The notes beneath the pieces are model-generated. The model searched no databases, had not been told where the DNA came from, and was given only the letters and a program-made list of their open reading frames with translations. Made by a program: the position numbers and the translations under genes. This document shows positions 36,166-45,192 of a stretch of DNA of 64,000 bases, piece by piece (the first letter of the stretch is position 1; the number at the start of each line of letters is the position of its first letter). The stretch lies in the NCBI GenBank assembly GCA_910586615.1, contig CAJUJP010000001.1:62001-126000 (forward strand), in the 5' to 3' direction. Source of the stretch: an uncultured Lachnospiraceae bacterium (GTDB taxonomy: Bacteria; Bacillota; Clostridia; Lachnospirales; Lachnospiraceae).

Positions 36166-36777
36166 TCAAACACTTGCCGTTCGAGATGCAGAAATACAAT
36201 TCAGATATTTCTCGAACTCTTTTTCCGTATATGTATGAACCTTCTTAAAACAATAATTTTCAAATATTTTCACACCAAAGCTCACATATTCCTCTCCGGC
36301 CAGCCCGCTCACTTCTTTCGCAAAACAATCAAAAGAAGCTGATGGCTGTACATGTTTCTTTTTCTCTTCTACAATCTCCGGATTGCCCGCATTTACTTTT
36401 TCATTATAAACAAGAATATACTCTACGTATTTACGCATATCACTAATGCCGGCAGATACAATATCTGAAAAAATCAAAACACTGTCATAAATCTTCTTGC
36501 GTACATCAAACTGCTTCTTTTTATCCATATATCCGTTCTTAAATTCCACGAATACCAGTCCGCCTTTTCCGTCTTCCAGCAAGGCGTCGTTAGATTTGGG
36601 TATTTCACTTAATCCCAGACATTCAATATATTCTTCTTTTACCTGATCAAAATTCACTGCCGGTCTTTCAGATTCCGTCATAAACTTTTCCGTATGGTTA
36701 TCACGTTTATCTATTGAAGTATCTTTCAAGGCAGACATATGGCTGTTCAGAATCGGGTATGCAGACAAATCAATCAT
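36166..36777 (-). CDS. Small protein with PD-(D/E)XK-like nuclease signature
   Basis: 203 residues, not assigned to a named family. Residues 61-81 read KSNDALLEDGKGG then VFVEFKNG: an aspartate (D64), a turn, a hydrophobic strand and E78-x-K80, the pattern of PD-(D/E)XK nucleases. A KKKQFDVRKKIYDS helix follows, as in that fold. It overlaps the ATPase gene by eight bases with AGAGG upstream, so the two are made together. A nuclease effector controlled by the ATPase is the simplest reading, but the motif is short and could be coincidence. Confidence 0.6.
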   Translation of the reverse strand: MIDLSAYPILNSHMSALKDTSIDKRDNHTEKFMTESERPAVNFDQVKEEYIECLGLSEIPKSNDALLEDGKGGLVFVEFKNGYMDKKKQFDVRKKIYDSVLIFSDIVSAGISDMRKYVEYILVYNEKVNAGNPEIVEEKKKHVQPSASFDCFAKEVSGLAGEEYVSFGVKIFENYCFKKVHTYTEKEFEKYLNCISASRTASV

Positions 36778-38044
36778 CCTGCCACCTCTCATTCTCCAAT
36801 CGCTGTAAAGGCCGGGACAGCTTACTGTATATTTTTTCTACATCATCTGTGACGTCTGAAATATATGCATAGTTTCCCTCTGCCTCAGACAAATAGTATC
36901 TGCACCGGTCCGCAGTCCCATACCTGGCAGAGTAAACCTGAATAGCGCGCAGAAAGTACGGGCTGTGCGTATTCAACAAAATATGCATACTGAATTCTTT
37001 ATGAAGCAATACAATCAATTCGGCAAACAAGAGCTGCCACTCCGGATGTAAATGAATCTCCGGTTCGTCCAGAATAATGGTTCCGTTATACTCGATCATG
37101 CCGTTTTGCAAGAGCATCTTCAAAATCGCAAATGTCTTCAATCCAGTAGAAAGATTTCTTACATCAAGCGTTTTATCACTGTTCTTGCCCCTGTAACCGA
37201 TTCCTGAAACTTTGTGTATGACAAAATTTCCATCACATACTGTCCCGATCTTTTCATAAATTTTTTTGAATTTGTTATTTACAACAAGTTCTTCTACAAT
37301 ATTGACAGGCTCTTCGCCATTGCCATATAAAATATTGTTTTTCAGACGCATACAATGATTCATGTAATTCGATTTGTATTTAGTAAAAGGATATCGCGGG
37401 TCATCCAGGATAAACGGGTCATCAAGATAGACCGCTTCTGTATGAAGATTTGTGTGGTTCCTTGTATCCTTCACACTGTTGTCTTCAATTGTGATAGTCA
37501 TCTCCTTATCCTTAATCTGTAAACGGATTTCACCCATCGACTGCGCATAAATATTACTGATCTGTCCATTAAATTCCATTTTCAGATTTTTCTCTAAAAC
37601 TAATTTGAGAATATCCTCATCCGGTATATTCAAAAGTTCTTCAATCTGTAAGGCAAGCCCGTCAATATTGTCATCATTCAAAAATCCATTCGCTCTCTGG
37701 TCGTATTGCAGCATCCATTTCACTATTTCTTCTCTGATCAGTTTGCTGTTATCCTTAAGCAATTCAATCTCTAACAGCAGATCCCGCGCTGCATCTTCCG
37801 GATATTTGACCAGATAAGAATGTGCTGCTTCGTTCCTCTGCATACGCGCAAGAGTTTTCTCTACACTTTTCGTCCGTTCTGACTTGATCAGTTCATCAAT
37901 ACCGCAGCAACTGTTAAACACAGAAAAAAGTGCCTTTCCGACAGTACTTTTACCGGTATCATTTTCACCGGCGATCACCGTGATCCCGTCTATCTCAACC
38001 GTTGCTTCATCGATTTTCCCTATATTCTTTAAATATAATTTCAT
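36770..38044 (-). CDS. AAA_15/OLD-like ABC-ATPase, partner of nuclease-like protein
   Basis: 424 residues. Walker A GENDTGKST (26-34), ABC signature-like NLSTG (297-301), Walker B TIILDEPEIHLHP (322-334) and H-loop NTHSP (358-362) are in the order of SMC/Rad50/OLD-type ATPases. The insert between Walker A and the signature, about 260 residues, is partly helical and lacks CXXC. The OLD TOPRIM domain is absent; the nuclease role may be taken by the next gene. Start ATG 38044 has GGAG six bases upstream. Proteins of this type occur in many anti-phage systems (Septu, Gabija, PARIS, retron-linked). Confidence 0.85.
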   Translation of the reverse strand: MKLYLKNIGKIDEATVEIDGITVIAGENDTGKSTVGKALFSVFNSCCGIDELIKSERTKSVEKTLARMQRNEAAHSYLVKYPEDAARDLLLEIELLKDNSKLIREEIVKWMLQYDQRANGFLNDDNIDGLALQIEELLNIPDEDILKLVLEKNLKMEFNGQISNIYAQSMGEIRLQIKDKEMTITIEDNSVKDTRNHTNLHTEAVYLDDPFILDDPRYPFTKYKSNYMNHCMRLKNNILYGNGEEPVNIVEELVVNNKFKKIYEKIGTVCDGNFVIHKVSGIGYRGKNSDKTLDVRNLSTGLKTFAILKMLLQNGMIEYNGTIILDEPEIHLHPEWQLLFAELIVLLHKEFSMHILLNTHSPYFLRAIQVYSARYGTADRCRYYLSEAEGNYAYISDVTDDVEKIYSKLSRPLQRLENERWQDD

Positions 38045-38107
38045 GTTTTTCTCCATATTCTGCGCTGCTTTTTGCGCATAAACCTGTTCTCTTCTTTTTT
38101 ATTTCTG

Positions 38108-38136
38108 ATTTTAACATCTTCATATAGCCAGCGCAA
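38108..38136 (-). promoter_or_regulatory. Promoter of ATPase/nuclease pair
   Basis: Minus strand -35 TTGCGC (38131-38136), 17-base spacer, -10 TAAAAT (38108-38113), with extended -10 TG. It is 64 bases before the ATPase start, giving the pair its own transcription unit between the amylase and block 1. Confidence 0.65.
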
Positions 38137-38197
38137 GGCACGCGACAAAATTGTTTCTCCGTCTGCACGCCAAAAGTGTACCTTATCAATCGCACGA

Positions 38198-38245
38198 AAA
38201 CAGGCAGGCCGCCCGTCGGAATATCCTTCGGATGGCCTGCCCGTT
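38198..38245 (-). terminator. Terminator-like hairpin after the amylase gene
   Basis: Imperfect inverted repeat with arms beginning AAACRGGCAGGCC on each strand, about 22 bases each with four mismatches and a short loop. On the minus strand it ends GCCTGCCTGTTTTCG, a short U run. It lies about 94 bases after the amylase stop and before the ATPase promoter. Confidence 0.6.
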
Positions 38246-38338
38246 TCCATTATTCATATGACTCAGCTTCCGCCGCGATGTAAGCGTCTGCTGTGATCAT
38301 GAGCGGTATGGAAAATTCTGTTTGTGACATCACTGTCA

Positions 38339-41300
38339 TTAGCCGAACAGGTTCCACCACCACCTCATCATATAGGAGGAGATCCTATACGTAATCTGTC
38401 TTGTTCCACCATAGTTACCGATACCTCTGATGGTAACCATAGCACTGCCCTTATTCACATTGTCCTTGTAGCTGCCGGGTACGATCTCGTAGTCTACGCC
38501 CATCTTCAACAGGTCGTTTCCTACTTTCACCTTCTTGAAGTCTTCTTCTTTCAGGGTAATCGCCTTGCCGGTGTAGGTCTGAGCCTTCACAACAATGTTT
38601 GCAGTACCGATACTTGCCTTCACCACGCGGTATTCTCTGGAAGTCTCACCGGTATAATTACTGTTTTCCGTTGCAGATACGACAACCTTTACGTTTGTTC
38701 CGGCCTCAAGCTTATCTGATGCCGTCTTCTCCGTCTCGGTTCCATTCTCTGTCACAAAATACTTCACCACGTAATCTTTGTTGCTTCCCTTTACAAGTTT
38801 TGTGCCATCCGCTTCTTTCACTTCCGGCTCAGCCATAAACTTGCCTGCCTGATCCGCATAGACTACATCTGATACACGAACGAAAATGCCTGCTGCCGGA
38901 TCGTTCAGGTCTGCCTTCACAATGCTGAATTTAAGTTCGTCCGCGCCCTTGATTGTTCCGGTGAACGCGCCCATTCCCTTGATTGTTACGGAAGGCATCG
39001 TTTTGGTATTCTCTTTCGTTACCGCTTTGTTCGCGCTGTATATAAGCTTGTAATCAACGTTTTCTGTCAGTTTCCTGTTATTGAAAATTACGCTGACATT
39101 TGCTTTCGCACCCTTCTTGGAGAAAGGAGCCGTCTCGGCAACAGTAACCTTAAGCTTCTTGCCAAGATCACTCTGCTGCAGTGTAATGGGCAGAATCTTG
39201 AAGGTTTTCTTCACAACACCCGTATACTGCCCTTTTCCTGTAAAGAGTACTGTAGCTGTGCCGGGTTTGGTATTATTTGTGTAGCTTACCGTATAGTCCG
39301 TACCTTTTGTTAAGGTTACATTTTTACCCTTCTTTACTTTCAGGAGGGCATTCGGCTGCTCTGCCTTGCCTTTTACAAGGTCAAATGCGACTTTCGCCTG
39401 CCAGCCTTCCGTATCTACCTGCGCTACGGAAGAAAGCGCCGTACCCGTAATGTTAAAGTTCTTTGTCACGCTGCCAAAGTAACCCTTGTCCGCCACGCCT
39501 GTAACAATGACCTGAGCCGTCCCCACTTCCACATTGTTCCTGTAAGTAACTGTATAGCATTCTTTCTCTACAGCCGCTCCGTCTTTCTTAACCTCCACTG
39601 CCGGTTCGATGGCCTTGCCGGTATAAGGCGTTGCATTTTTGGTCAGTCCGGTAATAGTCACACTTGTCTTGCTCATGTAAGTACCGGTTTCTTTCACCTG
39701 GATGGTTTTTACAACCGTTCCGGTAAAGTTCGTCTTACCTGTGATCACCATCTCATATGTACCGATCTCTTTCACACCCTTAAGCGCTTCGGAAATTCTC
39801 TTGCCGGTCTCATCCAGCTGATAGTATTCTGCCTGATAATATTTGCTTTGAACTTTGTTGTTATTATAAGTAATATTTAACAGCGGCTTCTGCACTTTGC
39901 CATTGGCTACCATATATTCATGATAGCTGACTGCCACATCCCCATCCGTAATGTTCTTCGGAAGAATGTTGAACTGTGCCGTCTCGGTCTCTTGATAATT
40001 GCCTCTTCCAATGATAGACACAGTGGCTGTGCCGACTGCCTTGTTGTTCTTGTATCTTACTGTGTAGTCACGTCCGGATACTAACTTAGCGGTGCCGTGG
40101 TATACCTGCAGGTCTTCCTCGGAAAGCTTGATGCTGAGACCTGTGTAGGTCTGATCCGGAATAGCCTTGATCTGCATACCTTCCTGAAGATCAGTCTTAA
40201 GACTCTCTGTTCCGAGAACTACTGTACCGCCATCTGCCGCTGCCGGGATTGTGATAACCGCATTGCCGGCATTGTCTACAACAAACTGATTACCACTGTA
40301 ATAATCAACCAGTGCCGTGCCGGGTGTCTGTCCGCTGAGGGTATACTCCTGCGGCTGATTCTTGATATTAAGCGCAACCGTCAATGTATCGCCGCCATAG
40401 CTTCTCGTAAATACGTCCAGTCCGCCTGCGTTGTCCGCACTGATTGTGTTACGGGAACCTTTCGCAAACAACTCGGAGTACATATTACGGATCGTCAGCA
40501 TCTTTTTGTAATGTGCAAGAGCCTTATTGTCATTGGTTACCTTGGACCAGTCAAAATCTCTTCGATTCGTCTGGTAAGGATAATTCTCTTCACCGTCGCT
40601 GACACCGATTTCTTCGCCGTAGTAGATGTAAACCTGTCCCTTTGCCGTAAGCTGTAAGGATGCAGCTACCAGCGCAAGCTGCTTCGCCTCTTCTTCAGAT
40701 TTCTTCTTCTCACTCGTCAATCTGTGTACAAATCCCTGCTGGTCATGATTGCTTAAGAAAGCACCCAGGGAAGCTGTATTGTCGATTGCACCGTTTCTTG
40801 CAGACAGGAAACCTTCCACGCCCGACAGATCGCCCGTAACAAAGTTCGCTGCCTGTGCCGGAAAATCAAAATCAAGCAGTGCATCCATACGTCCTGTATT
40901 CAACATACCGGTGTCTGTTCCGTAGCCTGCTCCTGCCCACTCACCGATCATCTTGAAGTCAGGATTGATCTCGGTCAATGCATTCTTAAATGCCGACCAT
41001 GTGGTATCGTCCACGTGTTTAACCGTATCCACACGGTAATAATCAATCGGATAACGGCTGATCCAGTTGGACTGCCACTCTACAATCAGTTCCCTTACTT
41101 CCGGATCTTCTGTACGGAAATCGGGAAGTCCTGACAGAGAGCTCATCTGATCACTGCCGGAAACGATCTCGTCATCGCCCCTTAACATCCTGATTACTTC
41201 ACCGTCTTCATTTTTGAAGTTCGTATTATAGTAGTTCGTAATCTCATCACCGTAACCGGTATGATTGAGCACCACGTCTACCATGACTTTCATGCCCTTC

Positions 41301-44300
41301 GCATGAGCCGCATCCAGTAATGCACTGAATTCAGCTTCTGTTCCGAGGTGGGCATCAATCTTTGTAAAGTCTTTCGTCCAGTAACCTGTATATCCCCATG
41401 CCTGTGTAACAGTAGCGTTATCAACACTGTTCGCAACCGTCTGGTTTTCCACGATCGGGGTGATCCAGATCGTATTCACGCCCAGATCCTGCAGATAATC
41501 CAGCTTCTGAGTCAGACCCGCGAAGTCACCGCCGTGGTAGCTGGAATTCAGGCCGTTATTGGTCGTCTTATCATAACTGCCCGGCACTCCGCCCTCATTG
41601 TTCGATGAATTACCATCAAAGAAACGGTCTGTCACTGCAAAGTAAACTACCGCCTCATCCCAATCGAAATCGGAGCCTTTACCGCGGCCTGCAACTGTAA
41701 CTTTTACATTCGTCTTATACTCATTGTTGTACACGTCATACACGGTAATCGGAAGGGTCTTCTCACCTGCCGGTGTACCCTCCTTCACAGCGATGGAAAT
41801 TGCCATCAATTCCGGATCAATAGATGTAACACCGCCGCCGACAGCACTCAAGTCTATAGAGGCATGATCAATAACCTTAAATTCGGATGTATCCTCAACA
41901 GGCTTGCCTTTACTGTCCTTCGCATTAACCTTGATGGTTACTACATTGTTATCATTATAATCCATCGTTTCATTCTGGACAGATGCTTCCATCTCCATAT
42001 TCAGCAGATCATATTTCAATGCCGAATAAATTGTCCCTTTAACATCTTCTGTTTCTTCATTGAACTTGTCCAGAACATACTCTGTTGTGGAGTCCTGTGT
42101 CTTCTTCGTGCCATATCTGTAAAGATATGTACCAATATTCAGTTCATCCAGAGCATATTTATAACGCTGCTCTTTCTCATCATACAGCATCTTTTCCGTA
42201 AGAACAGAATCTTTTCCATGTGCTTTCGGAGTAATCACATCTATTGACACGTCGGCATAGCCGCCTTCACTGCCTTCCAAAAATGCCGTATCGTCTCTGT
42301 AATAGAAATTGATCTTGTTTTCTTTAATGTCTACTTCATAGCCTGTGTTATAAGGGTAGGTATAGGTTATACCTTTACCTTCTTCCATCTTGATCTTTAC
42401 GATATTCTGATCTGCGGGCACAGGGCAGTTATAATCATTACCATCCTTCTCTCCCCATGGATCATCTCCCTCTGTTCTCGAAATGCAGAAGCTGAGAGAA
42501 TCAACAGCCGGCTTTACAGGAACTTTGGCAACTAATATATCATCCTGTGCTTCAAAGGGAATCCAGACATTGCCGCCAAATCCACTATTCCATGTATAAA
42601 GCTGCCATTTGCCGTCTTTCTTGGTCTCCCGTGTATATTCCACAACGAGATAACGTTCCTCCGGCACTGCAATTTCCGGAAGCTCCGTATATACTTTGGA
42701 GTCATCCGTAACCGCATACAGCGTAACTTCTGCCTTCTGTTCTTCATTCACATATTTTTTATTAAGTGAATCTTCCCAGTCCCAGGATCCGTATGCTTTT
42801 GACTTAAAAGAAAGATCTGTGTATCCTAATTCAATCGTTTTCTTCAGCCATTTATTATCATCCTCAAGTGTCTCAACCTCATCGAAATCAATTTGTTTCG
42901 ACGCACCGGCAGTGCTTGTCTGCCAGAGCCATAGTGCCGCATTATCTACGGATGTATGATTCGGATTCGGATCATAATAGTATATTGTGTACATATATGT
43001 AGCGTCTGCTACCAGCATCGTAACTTCAGAAGAGTTGCCCTGTGCAGATGCCGTCAGCGTGAAAGATTTATCCGCCGCCGGAAAATCTGCCGCAACGCTG
43101 AGCTTGGTTGTTGTCACACCATCTTTCGTCTCGGGTGTCAGTGTAATCTTATCTGCATATTTCGCCTGACTTTCTGCCGTGAGTTCATAGGTAACTGCCG
43201 CCGATACAAGCTTCCCGCTCCCGTCATCCAGTTTCATCGTTACTGGCAATGTTCTGCTGCCGCCGCGCTTCACATACAACTCCGGCGGAACCTGCAGACC
43301 GGCAACAATGAACATACTGTTGCCATCCTTATCCAGTGTTTCCGAATTCAACGGATCAGCTATCCAGGCACTGTCAACAACAAGTTTGTATGCATATGAT
43401 CCCGGCTCAAGCTTGAGTGTAATACTCCAATAACCCGTCTCTGCGTCATAGGCCATATCTTTCGCAGCAGCGCCCCAGTCGCTTTCGCCCATCATATTTC
43501 CGGCTAATTTTACTGACTTGGCTGTAGGACCGTAGTAGTAAAAGGTGGTCTCGCCATTCGCAGTCACCGGGCTCTTAACCGTGGGGTCCTCCTCCGGAAT
43601 TTTGACTTTGGAGAACTCTCCCATAGTCGCATTATTGGTATCCTGTACCTGTGTTCCGTCTACATCGAAATAATACTCGAAATCCGCATCGTCCAGTCCG
43701 CTCAAAGTCGTCTGATATACTGCTGTTTCTCCCTTCTCCGGTCTCTTCATTTCTACCGCTGTGTAGTCGGTCGTATTCTTCTTACGGTATTTCAACTCTA
43801 CCTTGGACGGATAAGTGCCATGTGACGGATAATAATATAATGTCACATCACCAGATACAGAAATTTCCGGATTACGGTGCAACTTACTGTTTCCGTCATT
43901 AGGATTCGCGTTATCCACACTCCATCCAGTGTCCGCGTTTGGTGCAAAGCCGTATTCTACGCTTGTATCCCTGCCAAATGTTTCTGTCGGCAGTGTCACT
44001 GACCAGAGATCTGCACCCTCCTTCTTCTCTAAGGGGATCAGATTTGCCCAGCCGTCCCAGCCGCCCTTCACTTTCACAGATGTTACATCCTTCCCCTCAA
44101 AAGTTGTGGGGAAATAGAATGTCACTGCACCCGGATCAGAGCTGTCCGGATTGTAATCAATCGTAGGTCCCGCATATGTCTCTTCTACATTAGGATCTTT
44201 TAGATTGATCTTGAAATTCTGCTTATTGTTATACAGCATATAATAAGTGCCGTTATTTGCCTGAAACTGATAAGTATAGGTTCCATATTCCGGAGCTGTC

Positions 44301-44995
44301 CAAGTTCCTGTCCAGACTCCGTCCGTTCCCTTAGTTAACGTTACCAGATTGTCCCATTGACCTCCCGGCTCTTTTTCACCGCGCACTATAATATTCGTTA
44401 CTTTGTCTAATGTAATGGGAACATCTGTCTTATTAGTATCATCCCAGCTTCCAAAGAAACCGTCTGTCGGCTTACAGGTAAAAGTGATTTCTTTTCCATT
44501 TGCAACCGCTCCTGCTTCAGCATTCTCCGTATTGCCTGGTGTATCGGTTCCATCACCCGTATTCTCTCCGGTACCTGTATTATTACCATCATCGGGATCT
44601 GTATTATTGTTATCGCCAGAATCCGCATCACCACTGTCATCTCCCCCTTCAGTGCCTTCCGCTCCGTCAGGATTGGTGTCCGGAATTTCCAGGTTCCCTT
44701 CATCTTCAGTCCCATCCTCCGTTGTGTCGCCAACGTCCTCTGTTCCCTCAGCGGGACTACCTACGTTTGTACCCCCCCCCGCCGGGTTTTGGCCATTTTC
44801 AGCCGTCTCGTCCACATCGACGGTCTGCTCATCATCCACAGGCACAGTCAGGGTATCTGAATCCTCCGGCATCATGTCTTCCACACCGGGCTCCTGAGCC
44901 TGAACGGTCATGGTAAGATTTGCCGGAACTGCCGTGAAAAGCATTGCCGATGCCAAAATGGCGCTGAGCACTTTTTTCCAACTTTTCTTTCTCAT
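38339..44995 (-). CDS. Secreted multidomain GH13 amylase/pullulanase-like enzyme
   Basis: 2218 residues. Signal peptide residues 1-34 (KKVLSAILASAMLFTAVPA, cleavage after QAQ). An acidic Asp/Gly/Asn/Thr linker runs to about 165. Several starch-binding-like beta domains follow, including a CBM48-like one (FYYYGPTAKSVKLAGNMM, near 490) and two CBM41/PUD-like ones (near 680 and 790). The GH13 barrel lies about 1105-1540: DVVLNH, YYRVDTVKH (nucleophile Asp), MIGEWAG (acid/base Glu), FLSNHDQ. The C-terminal 600 residues are Ig/MBG-like repeats (DYTVxYxNN, GTAxVxxxGxGxYxG). No LPXTG anchor is seen; the end is WWWNLFG. AAGGAGG precedes ATG 44995; 13 earlier codons are open but not preferred. Confidence 0.92.
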   Translation of the reverse strand: MRKKSWKKVLSAILASAMLFTAVPANLTMTVQAQEPGVEDMMPEDSDTLTVPVDDEQTVDVDETAENGQNPAGGGTNVGSPAEGTEDVGDTTEDGTEDEGNLEIPDTNPDGAEGTEGGDDSGDADSGDNNNTDPDDGNNTGTGENTGDGTDTPGNTENAEAGAVANGKEITFTCKPTDGFFGSWDDTNKTDVPITLDKVTNIIVRGEKEPGGQWDNLVTLTKGTDGVWTGTWTAPEYGTYTYQFQANNGTYYMLYNNKQNFKINLKDPNVEETYAGPTIDYNPDSSDPGAVTFYFPTTFEGKDVTSVKVKGGWDGWANLIPLEKKEGADLWSVTLPTETFGRDTSVEYGFAPNADTGWSVDNANPNDGNSKLHRNPEISVSGDVTLYYYPSHGTYPSKVELKYRKKNTTDYTAVEMKRPEKGETAVYQTTLSGLDDADFEYYFDVDGTQVQDTNNATMGEFSKVKIPEEDPTVKSPVTANGETTFYYYGPTAKSVKLAGNMMGESDWGAAAKDMAYDAETGYWSITLKLEPGSYAYKLVVDSAWIADPLNSETLDKDGNSMFIVAGLQVPPELYVKRGGSRTLPVTMKLDDGSGKLVSAAVTYELTAESQAKYADKITLTPETKDGVTTTKLSVAADFPAADKSFTLTASAQGNSSEVTMLVADATYMYTIYYYDPNPNHTSVDNAALWLWQTSTAGASKQIDFDEVETLEDDNKWLKKTIELGYTDLSFKSKAYGSWDWEDSLNKKYVNEEQKAEVTLYAVTDDSKVYTELPEIAVPEERYLVVEYTRETKKDGKWQLYTWNSGFGGNVWIPFEAQDDILVAKVPVKPAVDSLSFCISRTEGDDPWGEKDGNDYNCPVPADQNIVKIKMEEGKGITYTYPYNTGYEVDIKENKINFYYRDDTAFLEGSEGGYADVSIDVITPKAHGKDSVLTEKMLYDEKEQRYKYALDELNIGTYLYRYGTKKTQDSTTEYVLDKFNEETEDVKGTIYSALKYDLLNMEMEASVQNETMDYNDNNVVTIKVNAKDSKGKPVEDTSEFKVIDHASIDLSAVGGGVTSIDPELMAISIAVKEGTPAGEKTLPITVYDVYNNEYKTNVKVTVAGRGKGSDFDWDEAVVYFAVTDRFFDGNSSNNEGGVPGSYDKTTNNGLNSSYHGGDFAGLTQKLDYLQDLGVNTIWITPIVENQTVANSVDNATVTQAWGYTGYWTKDFTKIDAHLGTEAEFSALLDAAHAKGMKVMVDVVLNHTGYGDEITNYYNTNFKNEDGEVIRMLRGDDEIVSGSDQMSSLSGLPDFRTEDPEVRELIVEWQSNWISRYPIDYYRVDTVKHVDDTTWSAFKNALTEINPDFKMIGEWAGAGYGTDTGMLNTGRMDALLDFDFPAQAANFVTGDLSGVEGFLSARNGAIDNTASLGAFLSNHDQQGFVHRLTSEKKKSEEEAKQLALVAASLQLTAKGQVYIYYGEEIGVSDGEENYPYQTNRRDFDWSKVTNDNKALAHYKKMLTIRNMYSELFAKGSRNTISADNAGGLDVFTRSYGGDTLTVALNIKNQPQEYTLSGQTPGTALVDYYSGNQFVVDNAGNAVITIPAAADGGTVVLGTESLKTDLQEGMQIKAIPDQTYTGLSIKLSEEDLQVYHGTAKLVSGRDYTVRYKNNKAVGTATVSIIGRGNYQETETAQFNILPKNITDGDVAVSYHEYMVANGKVQKPLLNITYNNNKVQSKYYQAEYYQLDETGKRISEALKGVKEIGTYEMVITGKTNFTGTVVKTIQVKETGTYMSKTSVTITGLTKNATPYTGKAIEPAVEVKKDGAAVEKECYTVTYRNNVEVGTAQVIVTGVADKGYFGSVTKNFNITGTALSSVAQVDTEGWQAKVAFDLVKGKAEQPNALLKVKKGKNVTLTKGTDYTVSYTNNTKPGTATVLFTGKGQYTGVVKKTFKILPITLQQSDLGKKLKVTVAETAPFSKKGAKANVSVIFNNRKLTENVDYKLIYSANKAVTKENTKTMPSVTIKGMGAFTGTIKGADELKFSIVKADLNDPAAGIFVRVSDVVYADQAGKFMAEPEVKEADGTKLVKGSNKDYVVKYFVTENGTETEKTASDKLEAGTNVKVVVSATENSNYTGETSREYRVVKASIGTANIVVKAQTYTGKAITLKEEDFKKVKVGNDLLKMGVDYEIVPGSYKDNVNKGSAMVTIRGIGNYGGTRQITYRISSYMMRWWWNLFG
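44772..44780 (-). repeat. Nine-base G tract in amylase coding sequence
   Basis: Nine consecutive Gs on the coding strand specify PAGGGT near residue 73, in the low-complexity linker just after the signal peptide. A one-base slip would shift the frame before any functional domain. Confidence 0.7.
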
Positions 44996-45037
44996 ACTTT
45001 TCCTCCTTCTACTGAATTTCTTTTCGGAAAACATTTA

Positions 45038-45137
45038 GAAAACGTTTTCCACGCTTGCAAAATAATAATTGCATTTTCAACTTTCCACATTCATAAATGC
45101 AACTGATAATTTCGCAATTTTTCGTAGTATTATTATA
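45038..45137 (-). promoter_or_regulatory. Amylase promoter region with LacI/CcpA-type operator
   Basis: A perfect -10 TATAAT lies at 45132-45137 on the minus strand; the matching -35 is weak (TAGTGC at 17 bases), which suggests an activated or regulated promoter. Downstream, 45038-45049 is the perfect palindrome GAAAACGTTTTC with central CG, flanked to give TGGAAAACGTTTTCTA, close to a cre or MalR-type LacI-family operator. Between them is an 8-bp inverted repeat (TTGCATTT/AAATGCAA). Control by starch sugars or carbon catabolite repression is inferred. Confidence 0.6.
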
Positions 45138-45192
45138 GCCTAAAAATGTATATTGCACTATTGACTTTATGCCACAGGTTTTATAATTTTTT

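Noticed and set aside
38041..38250. Minus-strand 69-codon frame before the ATPase (ends in RKKQRRIWRKT)
   Set aside because: It overlaps the terminator-like hairpin and the ATPase promoter and has no ribosome site; could be a relic of an older gene but cannot be supported.
38339..38400. LPXTG-type cell-wall anchor at the amylase C-terminus
   Set aside because: No LPXTG, no hydrophobic helix plus basic tail; the end is a short Trp-rich segment.
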